Below, one piece after another: positions 1 through 8,339 of a stretch of 64,000 nt of DNA. Numbering within the stretch: the stretch's first letter is position 1; each line of letters opens with the position of its first letter. Source of the DNA: Chloroflexi bacterium 54-19. Lineage in GTDB: Bacteria > Chloroflexota > Chloroflexia > Chloroheliales > Chloroheliaceae. The position numbers and the translations under genes are program-made. The notes beneath the pieces are model-generated. The model was not told the origin of the DNA, did no database searches, and saw only the letters and a program-made list of their open reading frames with translations. The stretch is taken from NCBI GenBank assembly GCA_001898225.1, contig MKTJ01000014.1, positions 1 through 64,000 of the forward strand, in the 5' to 3' direction.

Positions 1-2
1 AG

Positions 3-65
3 CCGATTAATTTTAGGGGTTGCCGTCCATTCTTCCCTGCCGGAACTGGCACCGGCAAAATGTAA
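3..65 (+). CDS. possible 3' end of a gene entering from the left
   Basis: One plus-strand frame is open from the left edge to a TAA at 63-65, giving about 20 residues ending in GTGTGKM. The stop falls exactly at the foot of a strong hairpin (64-108), as expected for the end of a transcription unit. There is too little sequence to assign a family, and chance openness over 60 bases is possible. Confidence 0.3.
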   Translation, partial: PINFRGCRPFFPAGTGTGKM

Positions 66-108
66 AACAACCCCGGTATTTCTAAAAAGCAAATGCCGGG
101 GTTGTTTT
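64..108. terminator. bidirectional rho-independent terminator
   Basis: Perfect 13-bp arms AAAACAACCCCGG (64-76) and CCGGGGTTGTTTT (96-108) enclose a 19-nt loop. The A and T runs at the stem ends give a U-tract in both directions. It can end the minus-strand sigma/anti-sigma transcript (stop at 170) and any plus-strand gene entering from the left. Confidence 0.85.
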
Positions 109-169
109 ATGAAAAAGGGGAAAACCTGATTTGGGTGTAACCGGATGATTTTAACCCCAAACACCCGCC

Positions 170-958
170 CTAGCCGCCGCCGACCGCCGTTTTTAACAAT
201 TGGACAAAACTCTCTAAATCAGGTTCGCCCAAGTCTGAAACGACCCAGTAATTAAACCCGCCTGTGGTCCAGTGGATAATGTGATACCCCTGCTGGGTGG
301 CAGTTTGCACGTCCCCATTTGAATTTCCAGTGCTGTCGCTGCGCCAGTTAAAAACATTGATAACGTGCTTACCGCGCTGGTAAACCAGGACCGCGACCGG
401 TTGTTTATCCAGATAATCGAGCCGTCCACCGGTTAAAGGGTAGCCCTGGCTGGTAAAATCTTCCACCACCGGTGAAAAATCGAGTTTACCATTGAACCAG
501 GGTTTAACGGTATGTTGGTCCGTCGATACCACGTCTTCCAGGTGGTTAAGCATCAACGAGCGAATATGACTGTCCAAAACTTCCTGGGTTATACGCTCGG
601 TTTCATTGGAACCCACAGTCAACAAAATTACCTCGGCCCCAATCCCCAGTAAAATTAATATTGCTGCTAATGCCGCACTTAGCCCAAACCAACGCTCTTC
701 CGCCAATCTTGAAAAAAAGGAGGTGCGTCTGGGCAAACTTTTCACTAAACCGGTATGGATTCTTTTTTGCAGGGCAGGCGGAAGTTCGTAGTAGAGCGAT
801 TTTTCCTTAAAAGTTTTCCTCACGGCCAGGTAGTTCTGGTATCTTACCTGGCAAGCCCCACAATCCTGCAAATGCTGTTCGATTTCCAGGGTATTTACCA
901 GGTCTAGCTCATCATCAATATAGGGGTCGAGGAGTTTTTGCATTTCGTTACAGGTCAT
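170..958 (-). CDS. zinc-finger anti-sigma factor, membrane-bound
   Basis: 262 aa. The N-terminus has the ZAS/zf-HC2 pattern: Cys3, then His29-x3-Cys33-x2-Cys36 (HLQDCGAC). This domain in known families grips and inhibits an ECF sigma factor in the cytoplasm. A single hydrophobic segment at about residues 92-115 predicts a membrane anchor, followed by about 145 extracytoplasmic residues that could sense stress. The start codon overlaps the end of the upstream sigma gene by 11 bp, so the two are probably translationally coupled. The outer domain is not recognised. Regulation probably follows the sigma gene's own promoter, with release of sigma when the outer domain is triggered; the trigger is unknown. 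Confidence 0.88.
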   Translation of the reverse strand: MTCNEMQKLLDPYIDDELDLVNTLEIEQHLQDCGACQVRYQNYLAVRKTFKEKSLYYELPPALQKRIHTGLVKSLPRRTSFFSRLAEERWFGLSAALAAILILLGIGAEVILLTVGSNETERITQEVLDSHIRSLMLNHLEDVVSTDQHTVKPWFNGKLDFSPVVEDFTSQGYPLTGGRLDYLDKQPVAVLVYQRGKHVINVFNWRSDSTGNSNGDVQTATQQGYHIIHWTTGGFNYWVVSDLGEPDLESFVQLLKTAVGGG

Positions 959-1646
959 CGGAAAGACTCTTTCTTAATTCAGGGGCCGGGTTGCTCAACC
1001 GATATTGCAGCCGTTTACGGGCCCGGCCTAGCCGTGACATAACTGTACCGATAGGAATACCCAGGATTTCCGCAATTTCTCGATAAGAAAATTCTTCAAT
1101 CTCGCGCAAAATAATGACTTCCCGGTATTCCGGGGGTAATTCCATTAAAGCCTCTTTTATGTGCCGTATATCCGCCTGGCGGATGAGGATAGTTTCAGGA
1201 TTTAGCGCTTCCGAACTGTCCGCGTGAAGTTCTTCATCAAAAATAGTGGTTTGTTTTTGGTGGCCTTTTTGAGAGACCTGGGTATAGAAAGTATTGCGTA
1301 CGATAGTTAGAAACCAGATGTTGCCATCTCCACCCTTAAAGCTGCCAAAGAATTTGAAAGCACGCAAAGTGGCTTCCTGCACAATATCTTCTGCGTCCTG
1401 GTCATTATTAGCTAACCAGCGAGCAAGGTTATAGGCCGCTGCCAGGTGCGGCATAACCACTTCCTCAAACCGGTTTAGTTGGTTCCTATTATTAAACAGC
1501 TTGGCTACTCCCTTACCGGGTTCAACTTTCCTGGTTTTATACGTTAACCAGGAAACTCCGCATGCAATACTTTTAGAAAAGATAATGATGGCCTTTTCCG
1601 GGTACTTCGTGTATGTATACCGATTTCTCTTTGATTTTATTCCCAA
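948..1646 (-). CDS. ECF-family RNA polymerase sigma factor
   Basis: Region 2 is clear at about residues 66-125 (YNLARWLANNDQDAEDIVQEA), and region 4 at about 165-220 (LPPEYREVIILREIEEFSYREIAEILGIP, written here as LPPEYREVIILREI then FSYREIAEIL, followed by a helix-turn-helix ending GTVMSRLGRARKRL). It would direct RNA polymerase to stress or envelope-type promoters. The cognate anti-sigma gene follows with an 11-bp overlap. The start is uncertain: the frame opens at TTG 1646 with no clear ribosome site, while an internal ATG at 1454 would cut close to region 2. The roughly 60 extra N-terminal residues are unusual for the family. It is divergent from the Tat/Rieske lipoprotein gene, a plausible regulon member. 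Confidence 0.9.
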   Translation of the reverse strand: MGIKSKRNRYTYTKYPEKAIIIFSKSIACGVSWLTYKTRKVEPGKGVAKLFNNRNQLNRFEEVVMPHLAAAYNLARWLANNDQDAEDIVQEATLRAFKFFGSFKGGDGNIWFLTIVRNTFYTQVSQKGHQKQTTIFDEELHADSSEALNPETILIRQADIRHIKEALMELPPEYREVIILREIEEFSYREIAEILGIPIGTVMSRLGRARKRLQYRLSNPAPELRKSLSDDL

Positions 1647-1749
1647 ATCTGAAGACTAATTATCTCTGCTTGCTACTCTCAATCCCTTTCCTAATTTTAA
1701 CACCCTTTGAATAAATTCCAGCCAGATTATTTTATTTAATCAACCGGGC

Positions 1750-1766
1750 AATATTCCGGGAATATT
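1750..1766. promoter_or_regulatory. 17-bp perfect dyad in the sigma / Rieske-phosphoesterase intergenic region
   Basis: AATATTCC-G-GGAATATT is perfectly symmetric around base 1758. It lies 104 bp above the sigma open frame and 124 bp above the lipoprotein start, in the only intergenic space between the two divergent units. The GGGAAT half also resembles the GGAAC-type -35 of ECF promoters, so this may be an operator or overlap an autoregulated promoter. Which one it is cannot be decided from sequence. Confidence 0.45.
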
Positions 1767-1889
1767 TCGCCCTGTCAGGCAGTATAGAAGGGTGTAAGGA
1801 TTCCAGGGAGCCTGTTTCAGGAAATATCTGAAAGGGATGGAGCTTTCTGGCTTGAGTGGTTACTAATCAGAAAGGCTTGAAGGTGAAAA

Positions 1890-3371
1890 ATGAAGGATTA
1901 CGGGCACGAAGATTTCAAAGAGAGAACACCCGCCCAACCTGCTAATTATTCTCGCCGGAAATTGTTGAAATGTATGGCGGGTTGGGCCGGGACCGGGGTG
2001 ATCTGGACTATCGGGGTCAACGGCTTACTCACTGCCTGTGGTGATATTACGACTACTCCCCCGGCATCGGTGCCTCTTACGGCTACAAATACAAACCCAG
2101 CCTCAAATGAGGCCCAAGTCTCCCCTGTGGCGGCTGCAACACCAACTGGTGGTTCTGGCAAAACCACGGGTTTTACGTTTGTCCAGGTCAGTGATACCCA
2201 TATCGGCTTCAACACGGCGGGTGTAAATACGGATGTAAATGGCACTCTCCAACAAACTGTCAGCCGGATAAACGCTTTGCCTCACCGTCCCGCTTTTGTC
2301 CTTCATACCGGGGATGTCTCGCATATGTCCAAACCTTCGGAATTTGATACGGCTTACCAGCTTATGAATACCATCCAGACTTCCAATATCTTTTATGTTC
2401 CAGGCGAACACGATGTCCTTAACGGCCAGGGGGCAAATTTCCGGCAACGCTTTTTAGCCAAGGCTCCTGCCAATAGCTGGTACAGTATGGATTACCAGGG
2501 GGTCCACTTTATAGGGCTTTCCAACGCCGGGGAACTGGATGCCTTTGGGTTGCTGGGAACTGACCAACTGGCCTGGCTGCAAAAAGACCTCAGTGGGGTT
2601 AAGAAGGATACACCCCTGGTCGTCTTTGCGCATGTGCCGCTCTTTACCGTTTACAAACCCTGGTCGTGGGAAACAAAGGATGCCGCCCAGGCCCTGGCGT
2701 TACTCAAACCTTACAGCGCTGTAACGGTTTTGAACGGGCATATTCACCAGGTAGTTACCCAGGTGGAAGGGACAATCAATTTTTACACCGCCAACTCGAC
2801 CGCCTTCCCCCAGCACCGGCCCGGCGTGGAGAAACCGAATGCCTACCAACTCCCGGCTTCCGAACTGTTGCAAGACCTGGGTTACCGGACAATCAACCTG
2901 GTGCCCGGTAAATCGCTGGCAGCCGTTTCGGATTTTACCCTGGCGGGAGTCCCGGCTTCGTCCATTACCATAAAACCTGAAACCGAGGCGGCAACCCCCG
3001 TTACCATTACGACAACGGCCAGTGCCGCCGGGTTTGTAGATGTTGGAGCCGAAGCAGACTTTGTGAACGCTGCCACCACCCCCCAGAAAATAACCTTACC
3101 CGCCGCTCCCGGTAAAACCGGGACCCAGACAGGTTTTGTCTTAAAACAGGGCAATCAGTACGTTGGGCTCAGCGATGTTTGTACCCACATGGGTTGCGAA
3201 GTAAACTGGGTGGGTCAGGATTCACGTTTTGAATGTCCCTGTCACGGCAGCCAGTACGATATTTCCGGTAAGAATATCGCTGGTCCGGCGCCCCGGCCCT
3301 TACCACATTATAAGACCCAGGTATCCAATGGCCGTTTATTGGTTGCTTATGTGCCAGAGGAATCCAACTAA
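1890..3371 (+). CDS. Tat-exported lipoprotein: calcineurin-like phosphoesterase fused to Rieske 2Fe-2S domain
   Basis: 493 aa. A twin-arginine motif SRRKLLK (21-27) precedes a hydrophobic stretch and a lipobox LTAC (Cys50), predicting folded export and lipid anchoring outside the membrane. A Ser/Thr/Pro-rich linker leads to a metallophosphoesterase domain (about 95-310) with SDTH, GDVSH, GEHD, FAHVP and NGHIH motifs; the usual GNHD is GEHD. The C-terminal part (about 385-490) is a Rieske domain. Cluster ligands are Cys431, His433, Cys449 and His452. Cys436 and Cys451 form the extra pair that makes a disulfide in bc1-type Rieske proteins. The start ATG has GAAGGTG upstream. Substrate and electron partner are unknown. 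The fusion itself is open in one frame with no disruption. Confidence 0.85.
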   Translation: MKDYGHEDFKERTPAQPANYSRRKLLKCMAGWAGTGVIWTIGVNGLLTACGDITTTPPASVPLTATNTNPASNEAQVSPVAAATPTGGSGKTTGFTFVQVSDTHIGFNTAGVNTDVNGTLQQTVSRINALPHRPAFVLHTGDVSHMSKPSEFDTAYQLMNTIQTSNIFYVPGEHDVLNGQGANFRQRFLAKAPANSWYSMDYQGVHFIGLSNAGELDAFGLLGTDQLAWLQKDLSGVKKDTPLVVFAHVPLFTVYKPWSWETKDAAQALALLKPYSAVTVLNGHIHQVVTQVEGTINFYTANSTAFPQHRPGVEKPNAYQLPASELLQDLGYRTINLVPGKSLAAVSDFTLAGVPASSITIKPETEAATPVTITTTASAAGFVDVGAEADFVNAATTPQKITLPAAPGKTGTQTGFVLKQGNQYVGLSDVCTHMGCEVNWVGQDSRFECPCHGSQYDISGKNIAGPAPRPLPHYKTQVSNGRLLVAYVPEESN

Positions 3372-3379
3372 ACCAGAGC

Positions 3380-3430
3380 AAAAGCCCCAGGTAAAGCATT
3401 ACTTCCCATCACTCTACCTGGGGCTTTTTT
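3380..3430. terminator. bidirectional terminator between convergent genes
   Basis: Arms AAAAGCCCCAGGTA (3380-3393) and TACCTGGGGCTTTT (3415-3428) are perfect complements with a 21-nt loop, followed by more T on the plus strand and preceded by A on the other. It lies between the stops of the Rieske lipoprotein (3371) and the SDR gene (3438), so it can end both transcripts. Confidence 0.88.
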
Positions 3431-3437
3431 AGGTTTA

Positions 3438-4211
3438 TTAGACTGCCGACCAGCCGTTATCAGCCGCGAGGATGGCTCCGTTGACAAAACTGGCTTCATC
3501 CGAGGCTAAAAAGGTTATAACTGCCGCCAGTTCCACCGGTTTAGCTATCCGGCTACCAGCCGTGGCTTGCAACACCCCCATAACCCGGCTGATACCGAGC
3601 GCGGTCGGGTTGTAATCGCCGCCTATCCCTATGTTTGTTTCTACCCCGCCTGGGCAGACCGCGTTGCAGCGAATCCCCTGCGGCCCATACATGAAAGCGG
3701 TGTTTTTGGTCAGGCCGATTACTCCGTGTTTGGAAGCGGTATAAGCAGCCCCGGCGGCGCTGCCCCGAAGACCGGCTTCCGAGGCCACGTTTACTATCCG
3801 ACCCTCACCCTGGGCCACCATGATGGGAATAGCTTTGCGGCTGAGCAGGAAGGGGCCAGTAAGGTTGACCGCCAGCACCCGGTTCCATAACTCGGTGGAT
3901 AGTTCACCCACCGGGGTCATGGCATCCATAATCCCGGCGTTATTGACCAGAATATCAAGACGGCCAAAACGGGAGGTGGCGGTCTCAACCATCCGGTCGA
4001 CATCTGCTTCACTCGTTACGTTGCCCAGGCAGGTAGCCAGTTTATCGGACTGGCTTTGCAATTCGGCGGCCAACTGAGTCAGTCTTTCTTCAACCATATC
4101 CACCGCCACCACTGAAGCTCCCTGGGCAATCAATTCCAGGACTACGGCCTTACCGATACCGGAGGCTCCCCCGGTAACCAGGGCAACTTTGCCATTGAAT
4201 GTGTAAGCCAT
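3438..4211 (-). CDS. short-chain dehydrogenase/reductase (SDR)
   Basis: 257 aa from the ATG at 4211, which has AGGAGA a few bases upstream; the frame is open further to 4268 but the extra 19 residues are not SDR-like. Classical SDR motifs are present: the NAD(P)-binding TGGASGIG near residue 13, NNAG near 88, and the YTASK catalytic Tyr/Lys near 155. The acidic residue after beta-2 (AVDM) favours NAD over NADP. The product is a cytoplasmic oxidoreductase of the 3-oxoacyl-ACP reductase / glucose dehydrogenase type; the substrate cannot be told. It is divergent from a TetR gene with a large dyad between them, so local repression is likely. Confidence 0.88.
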   Translation of the reverse strand: MAYTFNGKVALVTGGASGIGKAVVLELIAQGASVVAVDMVEERLTQLAAELQSQSDKLATCLGNVTSEADVDRMVETATSRFGRLDILVNNAGIMDAMTPVGELSTELWNRVLAVNLTGPFLLSRKAIPIMVAQGEGRIVNVASEAGLRGSAAGAAYTASKHGVIGLTKNTAFMYGPQGIRCNAVCPGGVETNIGIGGDYNPTALGISRVMGVLQATAGSRIAKPVELAAVITFLASDEASFVNGAILAADNGWSAV

Positions 4212-4341
4212 AATTGCTTTCTCCTTTTTTAGACATATCAAGCAGCTAAAAGAAAATATCGATGGCAAACCAATGTCACGAAATCCGTTCCGTTCTTACT
4301 TTAACCGGGTTTTGTAAAACTCGCCGTAAAAAAGGTTTTTG

Positions 4342-4372
4342 GTTATACTAATTTTGTTAAAATAAGTATAAC
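4342..4372. promoter_or_regulatory. 31-bp near-perfect palindromic operator, probable TetR site
   Basis: Outer arms GTTATACT (4342-4349) and AGTATAAC (4365-4372) are perfect. Inner bases ATTTT (4351-4355) and AAAAT (4359-4363) also pair, leaving only 4350/4364 and the centre unpaired. The dyad is centred at 4357 between the divergent SDR and TetR genes and covers a -35-like TTGTTA at 4354-4359. Size and placement suit a TetR dimer (or two dimers) acting on both genes. Confidence 0.75.
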
Positions 4373-4383
4373 TGGATTATAAT
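4354..4383 (+). promoter_or_regulatory. promoter of the TetR gene
   Basis: TTGTTA (4354-4359) and a consensus TATAAT (4378-4383) are separated by 18 bp. The start point would be near 4390. That makes the ATG at 4422 a better translation start than the GTG at 4392. The -35 lies inside the palindrome, which fits autorepression. A smaller dyad TGTCA-N5-TGACA (4383-4397) overlaps the start point. Confidence 0.6.
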
Positions 4384-4421
4384 GTCATAGTGTGACAATA
4401 GTCAATAAGAGACAAATTAGA

Positions 4422-5045
4422 ATGGACGAACAGAAAATAACCCTTTCAATTACACCTGGGCCACCCCTGAGTTTAAGGGAAAGAAAAAAACGCCTGACCC
4501 AAAAGACGATTGAGGCAACGGCCCTGCGCCTTTTTAAAGAGCGCGGCTACGAACAAACCTCTATCCAGGATATAGCCGACCAAATAATGATTTCCTCCCG
4601 CACCTTTTTCCGTTACTTTTCTTCAAAGGAAGAGGTGCTGGTTGCGCCGACCCTGGAAGTGATGCAGGAAGGAGTCCGGTACCTGGGGGAGCTTGATGAA
4701 ATAGATTCGCCCTTCCTGGCGCTCCAGGCTGTTTTAATGCACATGGCCGGGCAATATGAGGAACAGTGGGAAATTTTTTTGCTCTGTTTTCAGCTTGCGA
4801 TGAAGACCCCCCAACTCTCTTATCTTTTTGCCACTTCCCAATTTATTACAGAGCCCCCTTTGTGTGACATCCTATTTGAGCGTTCAGCGGGAGAGTCCAA
4901 CCGGAGGGAGGTGCGTCTGCTTGTTTCAATTATGATGGCGTTGTTCCGGGAGACCCTGGTCCAATGGTTAGAGGGAGATGCCAGGGGCGGACTAAAAGTT
5001 TTGCTCCGTGAAAACCTGGATTCGCTTGATTATCTTTTGAAATAG
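4422..5045 (+). CDS. TetR-family transcriptional repressor
   Basis: 207 aa from ATG 4422; the same frame also opens at GTG 4392. The N-terminal DNA-binding domain is typical: LRERKKRLTQKTIEATALRL, then GYEQTSIQDIADQ and SSRTFFRYFSSKEEVL, with the helix-turn-helix at about residues 35-60. The C-terminal ligand-binding part (about 70-205) is all-helical and not assignable to an effector. The divergent SDR and the 31-bp dyad between them indicate that it represses that gene and itself. It reads toward the sulfatase genes 77 bp downstream but has no obvious link to them. Confidence 0.9.
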   Translation: MDEQKITLSITPGPPLSLRERKKRLTQKTIEATALRLFKERGYEQTSIQDIADQIMISSRTFFRYFSSKEEVLVAPTLEVMQEGVRYLGELDEIDSPFLALQAVLMHMAGQYEEQWEIFLLCFQLAMKTPQLSYLFATSQFITEPPLCDILFERSAGESNRREVRLLVSIMMALFRETLVQWLEGDARGGLKVLLRENLDSLDYLLK

Positions 5046-5121
5046 ACTTATAAAACGCAGGCTTAATTACAATGGAGTGATTCCTGGTTTGTTATGGGAA
5101 TTACCTTTCAGGAGACGACTA

Positions 5122-6603
5122 ATGAACCATTCGCCGAATATTATTCTCATAATGACCGACCAGCAAAGGGCCGACCTGTCTAAAAGGGAAGGTTTTGAGC
5201 TTGATACCACTCCTTTTCTGGACAGCCTGGCCCAGCAGGGGAGATGGTTTAACCATGCTTACACCCCCATGCCAGCTTGCGCCCCGGCCCGGACCAGCAT
5301 GCTCACCGGGCGCTATCCCAACGCACACGGTATCCGGGAAAATTATGAGCTATACCGGGCGGTCTTCGAACAGGATGTTTTCTCGATTATGAAAGAGCAG
5401 GGTTATCGGACTGCCCTCATTGGTAAAAACCACACCTACCTGACCGCCGAAAGGGTCGATTATTTTGCCAATTATGACCACCTGGGCAGCCGCCGGAAGC
5501 CCAACTCTGCCCAGGAAGAGGAATTTGATAGCTGGCTAAAAACCCTTGGATTTCATATATCGTTAGAGCCCTCCCCCTTTCCCCTGGAATGCCAGCTACC
5601 CTATCGCATGGTCTCAGATGCCCAGGACTGGATAAAAGACAACTCCGACCAGCCCTTCTGCATGTGGCTATCTTTCCCGGAGCCGCATAACCCCTACCAG
5701 GTGCCCGAACCCTATTATTCGCTTTTCCAACCCGCCGATTTACCGCCCCTAGATACCAACGAGCAAGATTTTATGAACAGGGGTTTTAAATGGCAGTATA
5801 CCCACCGAATAGGGGAGATGGGTTTTCCAGATTACCAGGCTTCGATACCGCGAGCGAGGGCTAATTACCTGGGAATGTTACGGTTGCTGGATGACCAACT
5901 CAAACGGTTCGTGACTTTCCTGGAAGTGGAAGGTTTACGCGAAAACACCCTTGTAGTATTTATGGCCGACCATGGCGATTTCGTGGGAGAATATGGGATG
6001 CTGCGGAAGGGGCCGGAAATGCCGGAAGTGCTGATGCGAATACCTTTCTTTGCCGTTGGCCCTGGCGTTGAGGCCAACCCTTTGCCCCACCCGGCCTTTG
6101 TTTCCCTGGTGGATTTACTGCCCACCCTGTGCGAATTTACCGGAGTTGGGTTACCAAAGGGGGTCCAGGGGAAAAGTTTCTGGCCGCTACTTAGCGGTCA
6201 GGATTACCCGCCCGGCGAGTTTGCCAGCGTCTACGGGGAACAGGGCGTCGGTGGTCTCCACTATACCGAGGATGATGTGACTGAGGTGCAGCCTGGTCTT
6301 CCCACAAGTAAAACCGGCGCTTTTGACTGTCTCAATTCGTGCAGCCAGAGCGGTTTGCTGCGGATGGTGCGCAAAGGCGAGTGGAAGTTGGTGCTGGATA
6401 TGCAGGGCCGAGGCCAGTTTTTCAACCTTGCCGATGACCCCTTTGAACTAAATAACCTCTGGGGCAAGGCTGACTACATAAGGGAGCAAACCGAACTCCT
6501 GACGGAACTGGCCGTAAAAATGATGCAGGCGGTTGACCCACTCCCTATTCCCGCCAGCGGCTACACCCGGAAAGTCAATCCCCGCAATTACTGGGTGGAA
6601 TAG
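5122..6603 (+). CDS. type I sulfatase (formylglycine-dependent)
   Basis: 493 aa from ATG 5122, which has AGGAG at 5110-5114; the frame opens earlier at 5077 without a ribosome site. The alkaline-phosphatase-fold sulfatase starts with NIILIMTDQQRADL, where the metal-binding Asp lies. It carries the CxPxR signature CAPARTSMLTG, with Cys53 the residue matured to formylglycine. A second metal site is MADHGDFVGE, followed by KGP. It hydrolyses sulfate esters, substrate unknown. No signal peptide is visible, so it looks cytoplasmic. A second sulfatase starts 27 bp downstream, probably in the same operon. Maturation needs an FGE or anSME enzyme not in this window. Confidence 0.92.
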   Translation: MNHSPNIILIMTDQQRADLSKREGFELDTTPFLDSLAQQGRWFNHAYTPMPACAPARTSMLTGRYPNAHGIRENYELYRAVFEQDVFSIMKEQGYRTALIGKNHTYLTAERVDYFANYDHLGSRRKPNSAQEEEFDSWLKTLGFHISLEPSPFPLECQLPYRMVSDAQDWIKDNSDQPFCMWLSFPEPHNPYQVPEPYYSLFQPADLPPLDTNEQDFMNRGFKWQYTHRIGEMGFPDYQASIPRARANYLGMLRLLDDQLKRFVTFLEVEGLRENTLVVFMADHGDFVGEYGMLRKGPEMPEVLMRIPFFAVGPGVEANPLPHPAFVSLVDLLPTLCEFTGVGLPKGVQGKSFWPLLSGQDYPPGEFASVYGEQGVGGLHYTEDDVTEVQPGLPTSKTGAFDCLNSCSQSGLLRMVRKGEWKLVLDMQGRGQFFNLADDPFELNNLWGKADYIREQTELLTELAVKMMQAVDPLPIPASGYTRKVNPRNYWVE

Positions 6604-6630
6604 CATAAAACCCTGTTTAGAAAGATAATT

Positions 6631-8010
6631 ATGACGCCTAACATCCTTTTTATTATTGCCGACCAGCACCGTTACGACTGCCTGGGGGCTTATGGCAACA
6701 CCGAAATAAAAACGCCTCACCTGGACGCGCTTGCCGCGCAAGCCACCGTCTATGAAAACGCGTTTTGTACCTCGCCAATCTGTACTCCGGCCCGCTATTC
6801 CCTGGTAACGGGGCTTTATCCCCACCAGCACCTTGGCTGGACCAACCGCTGCACCATTCCGCCCGGTTTGCCGACTTTCCCGCAACTGTTAAAACAGGCT
6901 GGCTACAAAACAACGGCTGTTGGTAAATTTCACCAGACGCCGACCTATCTTGATGTCGGGTTCGAGCGGATGGAACTGGCCGAGCAGGACGGCGCAGGCC
7001 GCTATGACGACGATTATCACCGCTACCTGAAAGAAGTCGGCCTGGATGATTGGATTGACCGCCAGGACCAACTTCAAGCAGAACGGGCGCGGGCTGGGGC
7101 GGAGTACTGGGTGAACTTTGGGGCGGTTGAAACTAATTTACCGGAAGACCAGTTTTCGACCAACTGGATTGGCGACCGGGGCCTGGCCGCTTTGCAAGAG
7201 TGGAAGACCGGGCAAACCAACCTGCTAATGGTCAGTTTTATCAAACCTCACCACCCTTTTGATGTGCCTGCGCCCTGGAGCGAGATGTACAACCCGGCTG
7301 ATTTAACCCCTTTACCGGGGTGGTTGGAGAAAAATCTGCCCGGTGACCTCGAAATGCATCCCGGCTATTTTCCCCATGAGAAACTTACCCTTGAAAAATT
7401 GAAACGGGTTATGGCGCGTTATTATGGCTCAATTTCCCAGATCGATGATTATGTCGGGAAAATGGTAGAGGTGCTAAAAGCCAAAGGGCTCTTTGAGGAT
7501 ACCCTTATTATCTACACCAGTGACCACGGCGAGTACCTGGGCTTTCACCACCTGCTTTTGAAACAAAATTATGTTTATGACCCGTTGGCACGAATACCGC
7601 TGATAATAAAATACCCCGAAAGCTCCCTGGCGGAACGGGATGGACGGCTGGTAAGCCAGGTCGATTTAACCCGCACCCTCCTGGGTCAGGGTGGAGTTGA
7701 AGCCCCCAATTTCTTCCCTGGAATTGACCTTAAGGATGTTGGGATAAACCCCTCGTTTGTTTTTTGTGAGGAGCAACGGGGCCGCCAGTATATGGTACGC
7801 TCGCATACCCGTAAGCTAATACTGGGCCAGGATGCGAGTAAGTCGCAATTTTTCGACCTCGAAAACGACGTGTTCGAACAGACTAATTTATTTGCTGACG
7901 CCCGTTACCAGCCGGAAATAAATTTATACCGGGAAAAACTGGCCCATTGGATTTTGTTTGATACACCCGCCCCAACTTACCTGGACCCCAGGGCCCCCCA
8001 ACTTTTGTAA
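6631..8010 (+). CDS. type I sulfatase (formylglycine-dependent), second copy
   Basis: 459 aa. It starts NILFIIADQHRYDCLGAYGN, a metal-binding strand, and carries the CxPxR signature CTPARYSLVTG with Cys51 as the formylglycine precursor. The downstream metal site is TSDHGEYLG, followed by HH and LLKQNYVYDPLARIP. It is similar in plan to, but clearly diverged from, the preceding sulfatase, so it probably acts on a different sulfate ester. No signal peptide is seen. It is 27 bp behind the first sulfatase in one transcription unit. The C-terminal half keeps the FDLENDVFEQTNL element common in this family. Confidence 0.92.
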   Translation: MTPNILFIIADQHRYDCLGAYGNTEIKTPHLDALAAQATVYENAFCTSPICTPARYSLVTGLYPHQHLGWTNRCTIPPGLPTFPQLLKQAGYKTTAVGKFHQTPTYLDVGFERMELAEQDGAGRYDDDYHRYLKEVGLDDWIDRQDQLQAERARAGAEYWVNFGAVETNLPEDQFSTNWIGDRGLAALQEWKTGQTNLLMVSFIKPHHPFDVPAPWSEMYNPADLTPLPGWLEKNLPGDLEMHPGYFPHEKLTLEKLKRVMARYYGSISQIDDYVGKMVEVLKAKGLFEDTLIIYTSDHGEYLGFHHLLLKQNYVYDPLARIPLIIKYPESSLAERDGRLVSQVDLTRTLLGQGGVEAPNFFPGIDLKDVGINPSFVFCEEQRGRQYMVRSHTRKLILGQDASKSQFFDLENDVFEQTNLFADARYQPEINLYREKLAHWILFDTPAPTYLDPRAPQLL

Positions 8011-8339
8011 GGTAAGGAGGCAGGTTTGGGGCTGCCGGGGCAGGGTCGTTAAAGCAAATCCTGGGTATTTATTGTGTTGAAAGGGTTTAAGAAAGAGAAG
8101 ATTATAGGCCCGAAAACCCTTTTAAATTACGCGAAAATACTCTCCCAGGGAATATTCTAGTTAACCGGATAAGCCCACAAATCGATGTGGGCTATTCCTG
8201 CTCTTTATATACCTGATTCTGCTGTAGTGGTTAGTTACCCCTGGTTTTATCCAAACAAGCTGGTATTATAACCCCAAATTAGCTCGAAAATAGAAATGTT
8301 AGTTTATTCACTGTAAAAAAAATTTACGAGGGGTGGAAT
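8011..8339. other. intergenic region with one hairpin
   Basis: There is no gene here. GCCCACA (8173-8179) and TGTGGGC (8186-8192) form a 7-bp stem with a 6-nt loop, followed only by a loose TATTCCTGCTCTTTAT tract, so it is a weak terminator candidate for the sulfatase operon. The last 100 bases are AT-rich and probably hold the promoter of the following gene; no convincing -35/-10 pair was seen. Confidence 0.4.
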
